Shown here: in pieces, positions 23,101 to 33,322 of the stretch | How the letters are laid out: each line of letters begins with the position of its first letter | Numbering within the stretch: the stretch's first letter is position 1 | From: Buxus sempervirens | Taxonomy: Eukaryota > Streptophyta > Magnoliopsida > Buxales > Buxaceae | Assembly (NCBI GenBank): GCA_947561395.2 | Contig: OX387187.1 | Coordinates: 24,967,829 to 25,031,828 of the forward strand | Length of the DNA stretch: 64,000 nucleotides | Direction: 5' to 3' | The notes under the pieces: model-generated | Told to the model about the DNA's origin: nothing | The model's input: only the letters and a program-made list of their open reading frames with translations | The model's database searches: none | Program-made: the position numbers and the translations under genes

Positions 23101-24756
23101 CTGGAGATGCCTCCTCCATCTACAAAAAAGGAAGTGATAGGGTTCCTGGGCAGATTGCAGTATATCAGTAGGTTCATTGCGCAGATGACTCCTGTGTGCG
23201 AGCCTATAATCAAGCTATTGAAGAAAGATAACCCTGTGGTTTGGAATGATGATTGCCAAGTAGCGTTTGATAAAATCAAGGCCTATCTGATGAGTCTGCT
23301 GACATTGGTCCCGCTTGTCCCAGGACGACCTTTGATCATGTATCTGACAGTCTCTGAGACGGCAGTTGGATGTGTGTTAGGGCAATACGATGAGAAAGGA
23401 AGAAAAGAACAAGCAATCTACTACTTGAGCAAGAAATTTACCAATTTTGGAGTTAGATACACAGTGCTTGAAAAGACATGTTGCGCCTTGGTCTGGGTAG
23501 CTCAGAAGCTCTGGCATTATTTGCTTAGCCACACAGTCTTGCTGATCTCCAATCTGGATTCGTTGAAGTACATCTTTGAGAAGCTGATTTCCACTGGTAG
23601 GGTTGCCAGATGGCAGGTCCTTTTGTCCAAGTAAGACATTGTCTACACGACTAGAAACGCAATAAAAGGGCAAGCTGTGGTGGATCACTTGGCAGAGCAT
23701 CCACTACCTGACTACCAACCACTTCTGACTCACTTCCCGGACGAAGATGTGATGTGTACAGAGTCTGCAGATGATACAGAAGAAACCAATTGGCAAATGT
23801 TCTTTGACGGGGCAGTGAATGTAAATGGAAAAGGGATCGGAGCAGTGCTAATCTCCCCAGACGGTGTCCATCACCCGATAGCAGCGAAACTTCTGTTTGA
23901 TTGCACTGGCAACATGGCCAAATATGAAGCATGTGTGTTAGGCCTGCGAGCAGCAATCGAGATGAATATACAAGAGCTAAAAGTATTCGGTGATTCAAGC
24001 CTTATCATCTATCAAGTGATGGGAGACTGGAAGACCAGAGATGTGAAGTTGCTGCCATACCAAGAGCTGGTCAAGGAATTGGAAGAGCAATTCGAGAGCG
24101 TGACATTTGACTACATGCCACGAGATGGGAACCGATTCGCAGATGCGCTAGCTATGCTGGCATCAATGGCCACCATCACAGATGATGCTTGGGTGCAACC
24201 ATTGGAAATAGAAATTCGGCGCTACCTTGTTTACTGCTTCAGTGTAGAGAAAAGCACACCCAAAGAAGAGCCTTTGTACGCGGACGTCGAAAGGTACATA
24301 AAGACCAGAATTCTGCCAGAAGGTGCCTCAGCTGCAGAGAAGCAAACTATCCAAAGGTTGGCAGGGCAGTACTTCTACAGTGGGGGCAAGCTATACAAGA
24401 AGTCATACAACGACTCTCTACTGCTATGCGTCAGGGAAGCCGAAGCGCAAAAATTGATTGAGGAAGTCCATGGAGGGTTGTGCGGCGCACACATGAATGG
24501 GCATATGCTAGCAAGGAAGATTCTAAGGATGGGCTATTACTGGATGACCATGGAGGCAGACTACTACGCTCATGTCAGAAAATGCCAGTTATGTCATATT
24601 TATGCCGACAACATCCACGCACCACCGAATACGCTGTACTCCATGACATCACCTTGGCCGTTCGCCATCTGGGGAATTGACATGATAGGCCAGGTTCATC
24701 CAATGGCTTCAAATGGGCATCGGTTCATCTTAGTGGCAATTGACTACTTTACCAAG
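17126..24756 (+). pseudogene. gag-pol: Broken gag-pol of B, cut in integrase
   Basis: The ATG equivalent to that of E is at 17183. Domains in order: Gag core (about 17680-18110), CysHis C-x2-H-x5-H-x4-C (about 18540-18585, with GAPRHH instead of GAPGHH), protease with D-N-G-S-A at 20128, a long linker, RT with YVDD at 22900-22911, RNase H (about 23330-23640), second RNase H (about 23790-24180), integrase zinc region (about 24460-24600) and the first catalytic Asp near 24680. C interrupts it after DYFTK. Stops include 17261, 17906, 17951, near 17972, 18107, near 19895, 21502, near 21988, 22108, near 22192, 22933 and near 23632, plus a frameshift near 20015. It cannot make a working polyprotein. 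Confidence 0.9.
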
Positions 24757-25203
24757 TGTAGACACCCCAAAATTGCACGATTTTTGATAAATCTTGAAGG
24801 AGAGAAATATTTTATTGGAATTTTCAGTTCTTTGCATTGTGTTTGAGATACTTAACCCATTTGAATCCAAAACGGAAAAGGAAAAGGCCCGAATTCAATC
24901 TTTTGTGCAAAGTCAAACTTTTTCCGGTTGAATTTTGTTGACTTTTGACCCCAGAAAATGAAATATTTTTTAAAGCCAGATTTCAAGATAATTTTTCCGG
25001 GTAATCAGGTTTTTAGCCATGTTATTGCATAAAATAATTTTTTGAGATTTTAAATCTTCGCGAATACCTTGGTTTTAACATATTGAACCTTTTTTCCAGA
25101 CTTGAAAAATCAGAATTTGGCCTAGAACTGGAAAGTTGACTTTTTATTCACTTGGAATTTGGGTCTGGAACTATTTTTAATGGATTCAAATGGGGGGTGT
25201 TTG

Positions 25204-25285
25204 CTTATTTACATGTAATATCTTAAGTAAATGGAGATTAAAAAATACGAGGACATTTACTTAAACGATATTACATGTAAATAAG
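25204..25285 (+). repeat. Long imperfect hairpin in C LTR
   Basis: The 30-nt left arm (CTTATTTACATGTAATATCT...) pairs with 25254-25285 across a 20-nt loop, with a small bulge. It is preserved in the 3' LTR at 59601-59682, and a reverse-oriented relative lies in the LTR of D near 62495-62565. Confidence 0.85.
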
Positions 25286-25327
25286 TATTGCCTGTGTTAA
25301 AATTTGGAAAAAAGGCTTTTTTCCTTG

Positions 25328-25429
25328 GATCCGACAACTCAGGCCGGATACAAGTACCTTTCTTTGTATCCGGTGGAAAAGGCCGGATACATTAAAGCCC
25401 TTGTGTATCCGGCCTGATATGCCGGATAC
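25328..25429 (+). repeat. GTATCCGG palindrome cluster, C 5' LTR
   Basis: Three units pair (G)TATCCGG with CCGGATAC around 9-base centres. The first has a decayed left arm (GGATCCGA). The 3' LTR has four units. Confidence 0.85.
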
Positions 25430-25597
25430 ATAAGTTTTGCTCAAACATTAGGGTTTTCCGAGAGCTTTTAACTTTTACCATCATATCCCTCATTAAATGA
25501 GGGGAAATCTCAGAAATAGCCTTAGGGTTAAGGTTGGTGGGCTATAGACATTATGTTGTGTCTACCATTCTCACCAACCCTAACCCTAGCCTTTGCC

Positions 25598-25606
25598 TAT
25601 AAATAG
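25598..25606 (+). promoter_or_regulatory. TATA box of C LTR
   Basis: TATAAATAG followed by GAGGCTC, as in many plant LTR promoters. A donor-like site follows 115 bp later. Confidence 0.65.
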
Positions 25607-25708
25607 GAGGCTCTTCCTTAAGCAAATGGCAATTAACTCTTGCCTTGAATTCTTGCCAAGAAGAGCTCCAAGAGAAGAGGGAAACCGCTGCGGAAGTGCT
25701 TCCAGAAT

Positions 25709-25718
25709 CCAGGTAAGC
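25709..25718 (+). promoter_or_regulatory. Splice-donor-like site in C LTR
   Basis: CCAG|GTAAGC is close to the plant donor consensus, with intron start at 25713. A leader intron ending at 31498 would remove the PBS, the hairpin arrays and all upstream ATGs. Inferred. Confidence 0.45.
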
Positions 25719-27527
25719 CTCAAACCTCTTGTTAAATTTTGTTTTTGCATTCCTAGATCTAGATCTCTTCTTCTACCTTTCTGTAGAATAAGGCCTTTCT
25801 ATGTGTGTGAAAACCCTTCCCCGGCTCAAAGTATCTCGAGACTCCCCCTAGCTGTAAAATGTGAAGGCGGGATCTAGGAGAAACGAGACTAGGGATTGAC
25901 CTTAGTACTAGAACCTATGTAGCATAAAGCCTTTTTGAATGATTGGAAACCGTTTCATATTCAAAGTGCCCCATGATTATCTTGAAGAACCGTGTTTAAC
26001 GGGAAGAGAGAACAAAGGGAAACGATAATGGAACGGAACCCTAGGTTGTTTTAGAACCTTATTTTGATGAATATGTATGTATGCTATATTGTTATATTGA
26101 TCTTGTATGATTTTTCACACTTCCACATACATAGCACTATTTTTGCGGGATAGGCTCACATTTAGGGATTTATTACATTCATTGTGATAAATCACAAATA
26201 AATGGCCTCAATCAATTCTGGAATGTTTTTAAATGATTTTTAAAGGTTTTGTGTTCATTTTGCACGAATTACACACACTTGGTCACAGTTTTGCATTGGT
26301 TTTGCTCAAAAATGGCTTAGCTTGACAGCAACTATACCCTTACTTCGGACGCTCATAACTTCATCGTCCGGATGAATTTTGGAGCGATTCTAGAACCATG
26401 ATAAAGGTGAGGATGTCTAGTTTATGTCCACCAAATTTCATTAATTTCTATCTAGCAGATGTTTGACACCTCTCTGTCGAAATTGATTGGACAGTTCAGG
26501 TTTAAATACGGAACTTGTCACTTCGACGGAGCGCCATGTGTTCGTTTTAAGTCCGATTCAAATGATTTTTGTTTCTGGGCACTCCTTTATGAGTCTATTT
26601 TCAAATCCAGTTGGTTTCATAATTTTTTGACTCCATTTGAATTATTGGTAACGGATTTACTCAGAACTGTTCATCAGTACTTTTCTGGGTAAATTTGTGA
26701 TCTTCGGGGCCTGTTCGGGAGACCACCCAAGGCACATCCGAATGAGTTTTTGTATGAGGCTAGTTTCTTTTGAAAGATGGCCATACAGACTTCATTGACA
26801 CCAAATTTCACGGATTTCTATGAAGTAGAGTTTTCTAGGTGATTTTCCAAAGTTGCCTACTTGCTACTTTTGATTTTCTCCGGCAGCAACTTTAAAGGAG
26901 CATAACTCCTAGGATTTTAATCGGAATGGGGTGAAATTTTGCATGAGACTATTATTTACCATAATCTTTCAAATGTATTTGGTTTGGTTCAATTTAAAAT
27001 TGATTTTGAATGATTTCAAGACAAATGGCATTACTTTTCACCAAATTTTCCGGATTTGCCTCAACTTGGTTTTGAACAATTTTTGCTTTGATTTCCATCT
27101 TTTTAGGATATTCCAGAAGTGATATTGACATAAAAGAGGATCTAGAATCCATTTGGATTCCTCATGTGAAAATATCACATATTGGCTTAATTCTTTTCCA
27201 ATATTTTTAATGATTTTTAGCAAGTTTTCTTATCTTTTTTGCATGAACAAACACTTGGCAACCACCTTGTGTGGGTGAATGGGGGTGCCTAACACCTTCC
27301 CCCGTTCATAATCTAATCCCCTTACCCATCTCTGGATTTGATTTTCAAGTAGGGTTATTTTTACCCTAGAATTTGTCTTTTGGCTATTTTTGCTTATCTT
27401 TAATCTCTTGGTGTCCATTCTCACCCTAAAATTCTGAATGGTGGCGACTCTCCCAATTTTTAAATTCGAGCCTCGTGTGTTGACGGAGGGATGATCATTC
27501 CAGTGATTTTTTCCCGTGTCTCACAAC

Positions 27528-27545
27528 TGGCGACTCTACTGGGGA
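27528..27545 (+). other. Primer binding site of C
   Basis: TGGCGACTCTACTGGGGA lies two bases after the LTR end. It differs by one base from the PBS of E and by two from that of B, consistent with the same tRNA primer. Confidence 0.85.
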
Positions 27546-29500
27546 CTTGTGGATTTAAGCCATTTTGTGTATATTCATGCTTTTTACTTATTTTTGAATG
27601 CTTGCTATTTTGCTTATTTTATTGTGCATATTGTGGTATTTTAAATCTGATTAGGATGCTTTGGAATTTCTATGGACAAAGGCATGTATGTGTTGTTTGA
27701 TGTTGCCTAGAGATTGATTTAAGAAAAGCCTATCTTGAAGCATGATTTTGATGCATTTGGTGATAACATGCTCTAATTTGAATTTTTAATACCATTGTTT
27801 GAACATGAGAATTAGAAGCATGAAATCTAGGAGTGCAGAATTTTTGGGGTATTCAAACATGATTCCCATAAAGCATGCTTTCTTGTGCTTAAATTTTTTT
27901 ATTATGCCATGCCTTTGATTTGGGGTATAGGGGGACTTGATTTGAGCATGAAAACCAAGAGCATGAAATCTGGAATTTTAGTGTACATTGTGGGATTTTT
28001 TTTTAGCATGTTTTCACCAATATACCATGTCAAGTAGTGGCTAAATTTTTAGGCATCAATTTGGGGTATGAGTGATGCACTTTTGAGCATGAAAAATCTG
28101 GAAATTTTAATGTATTTTGGGGAGATCTTAAGCATGTTTTACCTCATTGAAACACTTTTGAACCATGTCAAGTAAGTGCTAAATTTTTAGGCTTCAATTT
28201 GGGTAGAAATGGTACACTTTGAGCATGAGAAAAAGAACATGAAATCTGAGATTTAGGGAATGCTTTTGGGTTTCAAGCATGTTTAGCATGATTTTTTTTT
28301 TGGTTATTGGTACAGCATGATAACATGCTTGTATACCACTTTTTGGGCATGTAATATTTTTGTGCATATTTGGATGCTGTGGCTCTTGCTTGCTTGTATA
28401 TAGCTTCATTATATTGTCATACGTGCCTTGGCTTGAAATTGAATGCATGGCTACGAAAAAGAGTCGCAAGGGGCTGGGGCATTGTGAATGTTACCTCAAT
28501 TTTAAATTGCACTTGAGCACTTTAAACTATTTGCACAGCCTACCCATTACCTCTAGGAAGTTGAACCATGAATGTGTGTAGCTTGACGCACCGAGGTCGT
28601 GACTTCGGAAAGCGAAAGTGAAAACATTTACCTTAGAATTTGAGTCAATGATGTGATGACAATGGGATCTGTGATTCGATTCCGGGCATCACTAGACTTG
28701 AGTTCTAAGTTGCCAATTAAGCCAAAACCCAAAAACCATGCGCTTGAAGGTGGAGAAACACATTTTCAGCTAAAAGTACACAATTGCGTTTGGGGAATTG
28801 GGTGTAAATGTGGGAAGGCCGTTTGCATGTTTTACAGGCCAAGGTATAATGTGAATACCATATTGAATGAAGGTAATACAAGGTAGCAAGGTAAAGCCAT
28901 GTTCTTTTCATGAATTTGGGGAATTTTGCAAGTATGATGTCCAAGCCCAATTTGGGGCAAGTTTTGAAGGTCAAGTTAAGGTGAACATCAAGTGGGAATG
29001 AAAAAAACCTAATCTGGTGAAAAAATAAGTCAAAAATGGCCATTTCGGCATTTACCGGCAACTTAGGCCGGTTAAGAATAATTTTCTTCATATCCGGTAT
29101 ATATTGCTGGATACAAAGGCTTATGCATGTATCCAGTCATTGTTACCGGATACAATAAGACATATGCTTATCCGGCACTTAATGCCGGATACATGCAGAA
29201 AATGAATAAATTGGCTTTTTCAGCCCGAATTTTCAGAATAAAATGCCTAAACACTGTGGATAATCCTTAGGCACCTCAAAGAAAATATAAAAATGTCTAA
29301 AAAAATAAAAAGAAAAAAATTAAAAAAATATATATTCCTTTAAGATTAAACATAATGTTGAAACTCAAAGAACAAGCTAAGGTGGCATATTTTTTTATAT
29401 CAATTCAATTCAAACATGTGTCAATCAACTTTTGAACTTGAAAACTGAGAAAATTCAGCAAATTTGAAAAAAAATAAAAAAAAACCTTGGTTGATTATTT
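27546..29500 (+). other. C leader, proximal part
   Basis: AT-rich noncoding sequence. Bases 27790-28270 contain degenerate repeats around GAGCATGAAA...ATCTGGAATTTTAG. No conserved ORF was seen; frames such as 28194-28469 and 28717-29091 lack any recognisable homology. Confidence 0.55.
29053..29193 (+). repeat. CCGG palindrome cluster in C leader
   Basis: Four units: ACCGGC...GGCCGGTT, TATCCGG...CTGGATAC, GTATCCAG...CCGGATAC, and TATCCGGCA paired with TGCCGGATA around CTTAA. This places the LTR motif inside the internal region as well. Confidence 0.75.
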
Positions 29501-30190
29501 TTATCAATCAAATCCAAAAAAAGTGGGACCTCTGGAAGCCCTAAAATATTCCATGAACCCTTGGTTGGTCTTTTTCGTACCAATCAAATAAAAAAAAGTG
29601 GGACCTCTAGAAGCCCTAAAATATTCCATGAACCTTTGGTTGGTCTTTTTCGAACCAATCAAATCAGAAAAATTGTGGGACCTTTGGAAGCCCTAAAATA
29701 TTCCATAAAAACCCTTGGTTGGTCTTTATCGTACCAATCAAGTCAAAAAAAAGTGGGACCTTTGGAAGCCCTAAAATATTCCATAAAAACCCTTGGTTGG
29801 TCTTTTTCGTACCAATCAAGTCAAAAAAAAAGTGGGACCTTTGGAAGCCCTAAAATATTCCATAAAAACCCTTGGTTGGTCTCTTTCGTACCAATCAAGT
29901 CAAAAAAAAAGTGGGACCTCTGGAAGCCCTAAAATATTCCATGAACCCTTGGTTTGTCTTTTTCGTACCAATCAAATCAAAAAATTGTGGGACCTTTGGA
30001 AGCGCTAAAATATTCCATGAACCTTTGCTTGGTTATTTTTATCAATCAAATCAAAACATTTGTGGGACACTTGGAAGCCCTAGAATATTCTAAGAAACCT
30101 TTGGTTGGTTATTTTTATCAATCAAATGAAAACATTTGTGGGACACTTGAAAACTTTTGGTTGGTCTTTTTCATACCAATCAATTGAATT
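29501..30190 (+). repeat. 75-79-bp tandem repeats in C leader (array 1)
   Basis: Nine copies are anchored by GTGGGAC at 29523, 29598, 29675, 29753, 29832, 29911, 29987, 30062 and 30138. Most contain TGGAA and TTCCA around GCCCTAAAATA, followed by TTGGTTGGTC...ACCAATCAA (GGTTGGT and ACCAATC also pair). Open frames across it exist because the repeat has no stop in that phase. Confidence 0.9.
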
Positions 30191-30191
30191 T

Positions 30192-31345
30192 TGTGGGCCA
30201 TTTGAAAGCCTCTGAATTTCAAACATCAACCTATTTTGTGCCGTCTATAAGCCTCTGAATTATAGACACATATCCTTTGGGCCGTCTAAAAGCCCCTAAA
30301 TTTTAGACACAACCATTTTGTGGGCCATTTGAAAGCCTCTGAATTTCAAACGTCAAACTTTTTTGGGCCGTCTAAAAGCCTCTAAATTTTAGACACAACC
30401 TTTTTGGGCCATTTGAAAGCCTCCGAATTTCAAACATCAACCTATTTTGGGCCATCTATAAGCCTCTAAATTATAGACGCATCCTCTTTGGGCCCTCTAA
30501 AAGCCTCTGAATTTTAGACACATATCTTTGGGCCTTCTAAAAGCCTCTAAATTTTAGACACATCCTTTTTGGGCCATTTGAAAGCCTCTGAATTTCAAAC
30601 ATCAATCTCTTTGGGCCATCTATAAGCCTCTGAATTATAGACACATATCCTTTGGGCTGTCTAAAAGCCTCTAAATTTTAGACACAACCTTTTTGGGCCA
30701 TTTGAAAGCCTCTGAATTTCAAACATCAATCTCTTTGGGCCATCTATAAGCCTTTGAATTATAGACACATATCCTTTGGGCCGTCTAAAAGCCTCTAAAT
30801 TTTAGACACAACCTTTTTGGGCCATTTGAAAGCCTCTGAATTTCAAACATCAATCTCTTTGGGCCATCTATAAGCCTTTGAATTATAGACACATATCCTT
30901 TGGGCCGTCTAAAAGCCTCTAAATTTTAGACACAACCTTTTTGGGCCATTTGAAAGCCTCTGAATTTCAAACATCAATCTCTTTGGGCCATCTATAAGCC
31001 TCTGAATTATAGACACATATCCTTTGGGCCGTCTAAAAGCCTCTAAATTTTAGACACAACCTTTTTGGGCCATTTGAAAGCCTCTGAATTTCAAACATCA
31101 ACCTATTTTGGGCCGTCTATAAGCCTCAGAATTATAGACACATATCCTTTGGGCCATCTAAAAGCCTTTGAATTTTAGATACAACCTTTTTGGGCCGTCT
31201 AAAAGCCTCTGAATTTTACACACAACTTTTTTGGGCCGTCTATAAGCCTCTGAATTATAGACACGTATCCTTTGGGCCATCTACAAGCCTCCGAATTTTA
31301 GACATTTCTCATTCTTTGGGACCTTTGAAAGCCCTAAAATATTCC
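30192..31345 (+). repeat. About 41-bp hairpin repeats in C leader (array 2), three arm types
   Basis: More than 25 units of about 41 bp each start with GGGCC. There are three kinds, often in fixed order giving about 123-bp higher-order units: arms TTTGAAA/TTTCAAA, (G)TCTATAA/TTATAGA(C), and GTCTAAAA/TTTTAGAC. All surround the loop GCCTCTGAA or GCCTCTAAA. The regular three-part order is clearest at 30560-31080. The last unit (31317 on) returns to the array-1 type. Confidence 0.92.
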
Positions 31346-31484
31346 AAGAATCAAAAAACAAAAAAAATGGAAAAATATTGAAAAAAAAAAACCAAATAAA
31401 TCTGGACTTGTGTGCACCTAACCCACTTATCTACATTTATAGGTGTGTGACTCAGATTAAATGGGAGCTGACATGTTTCTTTGC

Positions 31485-31499
31485 TTTTCCTTACCCAGG
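31485..31499 (+). promoter_or_regulatory. Acceptor-like site before gag of C
   Basis: TTTTCCTTACCCAG|G has its AG at 31497-31498, and the gag frame is open from here. Elements F, B and E have a similar AG|GT at the same distance from gag. Inferred 3' splice site. Confidence 0.4.
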
Positions 31500-31549
31500 T
31501 ACACTTACTTGCAATCATTGCTCCTGTGACCAGATCCAAAGCTCGAGCA

Positions 31550-33322
31550 ATGAATATTGAAGAAAACGAAGCCCAAGCTACTGTCCCTGCTCAAGACTTT
31601 GCTCAGCTGCAAGAGCAGGTGGCCGGACTATCCAAGATGCTACGAGACTTACTGGCGGCTCAGGGCCAACAAGCCCAGGCCCAAAACCAAGCTTCTACTT
31701 CCCATCAAGCACCGCCACCCCAAGCCTACGTTCTGCCTCCGGCTCAACCCATGCCTGAACCCATCTCTGAGCCAGTCCCTGAACCTATCTTGATCCGGGA
31801 AAACACCGTGGAATCTGAAGAGGAGATAGAGAAAGAGAAGGCTAGGGAGGAAATGGAAAGAAAAATGATGCTCAAAATAGAGAGGATCCAAGAAGAATTG
31901 AAGGAGGTAAAGGGGAGAAACAACTACGGAGGTACCACCTTCGAGGACTTATGTATGTACCCGGATGTATGCCTATCGGCCAAGTTCAAGTGCCCGGACT
32001 TCGACAAATTTGACGGCACAGGCTGCCCTATGAGCCATTTGAAACTATTGTGCCAGTTTGGTCGGGATGATGGCATACTGATTCAACTCTTCCAGAGGAG
32101 TTTGACAGGATCGGCCTTGAGGTGGTTTGCCACAGTTGATCATGGGAAGATTAGAGGATGGAAGGACCTAGCAGACACCTTCTTAGACCAATACAAATTT
32201 AACTCGGAGATCGTGCCAGACCGGTACGACATTATGAGGATGAGCAAGGGCAAAGATGAATCTGTGCAGCAATATGCCAAGAGGTGGAGAGAGGCTGCCT
32301 CCCAGGTCAGGCCGCCTATGCTGGAACCTGAAATGATCTCAACATTCATGGGTACGCTGGGTCAGCCCTTCTACAATCACCTAGTGGGTCAGATCACCAC
32401 CAATTTTGCTGCCCTGGTACAAGTGGGCTGCCGGATTGAGGATGGGATTAAATCTGGCAAGATAATTGATTATTCCACCATGATCAGTCAACAAGACTCC
32501 ACTCATAACAAGGGAAATGGTAATGGAAAGAAAAAATCTGAGGAAAAGAGAGAAGCAGAAGTGAATATGGTGCAGCTTCCCAAGGGACCCTTTCAAGCTA
32601 ATGCCCATCCAATTCCTTTGCTGCCTATCCAAATTAATGTCCCTTCTGCACAGCCTATGAAGGAGGAAACAGAAGTAAGGAAGAGAAGGGAGTTTTCCAA
32701 ACAGCCTATGAGACCATCTGAACTTTTGCCTACCTTACTTCAAAAGGGTTATGTGACTTTGAGGTTGCCAAATCCTCATGCAAGCAAGGGGAAGGGTTAT
32801 GATCCATCTGGAATCTGCGAGTATCATATGAACACTCCAGGGCATACCACTGATCGTTGCTTGGCCCTAAAGCATGCAATTCAGGATTTGCTGGATAATA
32901 ACTCTTTAACATTCAATTCAGTCGCACCCACTCCTCCTCCCACCAGCAACAATGGGGCAAGCAGCTCAAATGCAATAGGGGCAATTTTCTCTGGAGAAAG
33001 AAGATTTGACCCTTCTCAACTTATTGCTCTAGTTGGTACCACAGTCCGGGTTTATCTTGAAAAAGAAGATGAATGGGGTCATATGGAGAAAGAAACTCAT
33101 ACAGGGGCAGATTTTAATATCAAGGAAAGGAAGGAAGAGGAAGAAGAAAAGCTAAAATTGAAAGGAAATGAAATGATCGGTGAAAAGGCAGAAAAGTGGC
33201 AGGCAGAAGCATCAAAGCAGTGTAAGCTACATGAACAAGCCGATGAGAATAAGACAAAGGAGAAAGAAGGATGGCAGAGAAAGAATGGGGGTGTTTTCAA
33301 AGAAAAGAAAGAGGCAGGTTGA
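31550..33322 (+). CDS. gag: Gag protein of C (intact)
   Basis: The protein is 590 aa from the first ATG. The frame is open upstream to 31481 without an ATG, and that stretch is similar in F, so the true N-terminus may be longer after splicing. Residues 10-110: Q/A-rich then P-rich. About 100-130: charged coiled-coil-like segment. About 140-300: Gag core with FKCPDFDKFDGTGCPMSHLK, RSLTGSALRWFATVDHG and QYAKRWREAASQVRPP. About 423-437: CysHis C-x2-H-x5-H-x4-C (CEYHMNTPGHTTDRC). About 480-500: RRFDPSQLIALVGTTVRV, matching the FDPSTLIG segment of E. The last about 80 residues are Lys/Glu-rich and then the frame stops where the polyprotein of E goes on towards protease. Gag builds the particle that packages element RNA. 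An intact frame beside a missing pol suggests a non-autonomous element using enzymes from elsewhere. Confidence 0.85.
   Translation: MNIEENEAQATVPAQDFAQLQEQVAGLSKMLRDLLAAQGQQAQAQNQASTSHQAPPPQAYVLPPAQPMPEPISEPVPEPILIRENTVESEEEIEKEKAREEMERKMMLKIERIQEELKEVKGRNNYGGTTFEDLCMYPDVCLSAKFKCPDFDKFDGTGCPMSHLKLLCQFGRDDGILIQLFQRSLTGSALRWFATVDHGKIRGWKDLADTFLDQYKFNSEIVPDRYDIMRMSKGKDESVQQYAKRWREAASQVRPPMLEPEMISTFMGTLGQPFYNHLVGQITTNFAALVQVGCRIEDGIKSGKIIDYSTMISQQDSTHNKGNGNGKKKSEEKREAEVNMVQLPKGPFQANAHPIPLLPIQINVPSAQPMKEETEVRKRREFSKQPMRPSELLPTLLQKGYVTLRLPNPHASKGKGYDPSGICEYHMNTPGHTTDRCLALKHAIQDLLDNNSLTFNSVAPTPPPTSNNGASSSNAIGAIFSGERRFDPSQLIALVGTTVRVYLEKEDEWGHMEKETHTGADFNIKERKEEEEEKLKLKGNEMIGEKAEKWQAEASKQCKLHEQADENKTKEKEGWQRKNGGVFKEKKEAG

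Larger units (their letters stand above)
6887..24756 (+). mobile_element. Element B: degenerate Tat/Ogre Ty3/gypsy element, 5' part
   Basis: Element B starts with TGTAAGCACCTCATTTTTGC, the same terminus as the LTR of E. The order is 5' LTR (with A3 inside), PBS, leader, ORF1, two repeat arrays, then gag-PR-RT-RNaseH-aRNaseH-start of integrase. This is the same order as E, in opposite orientation. Both ORFs are broken by frameshifts and stops. The element is cut at 24756 by C; the rest of integrase and its 3' LTR must lie beyond base 64000 if they survive. Confidence 0.88.
24757..27525 (+). repeat. 5' LTR of C
   Basis: It is 2769 bp, TGTAGACACC to GTGTCTCACA, followed two bases later by the PBS. 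Over the about 780 bp shared with the 3' LTR (59164-59942) I count about 17-18 substitutions plus a 40-bp unit and a 10-bp indel. It contains a long hairpin, three CCGG palindromes, a TATA box and a donor site. The frames at 26459-27424 are not supported as genes. Confidence 0.88.

Noticed and set aside
27491..27700. 69-aa ORF spanning the LTR end of C and PBS
   Set aside because: It crosses the LTR/PBS boundary and has no homologue in the other elements.
29561..30187. Overlapping plus-strand ORFs of 71-123 aa with a repeated MVGLFRTNQ-like peptide
   Set aside because: They are the translation of the 75-79-bp leader array in phases that happen to lack stops; different phases are open in different units.
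30192..31345. CRISPR-like array (regular repeats with spacers)
   Set aside because: There are no unique spacers; the whole unit repeats, in a plant retrotransposon leader with no cas genes.
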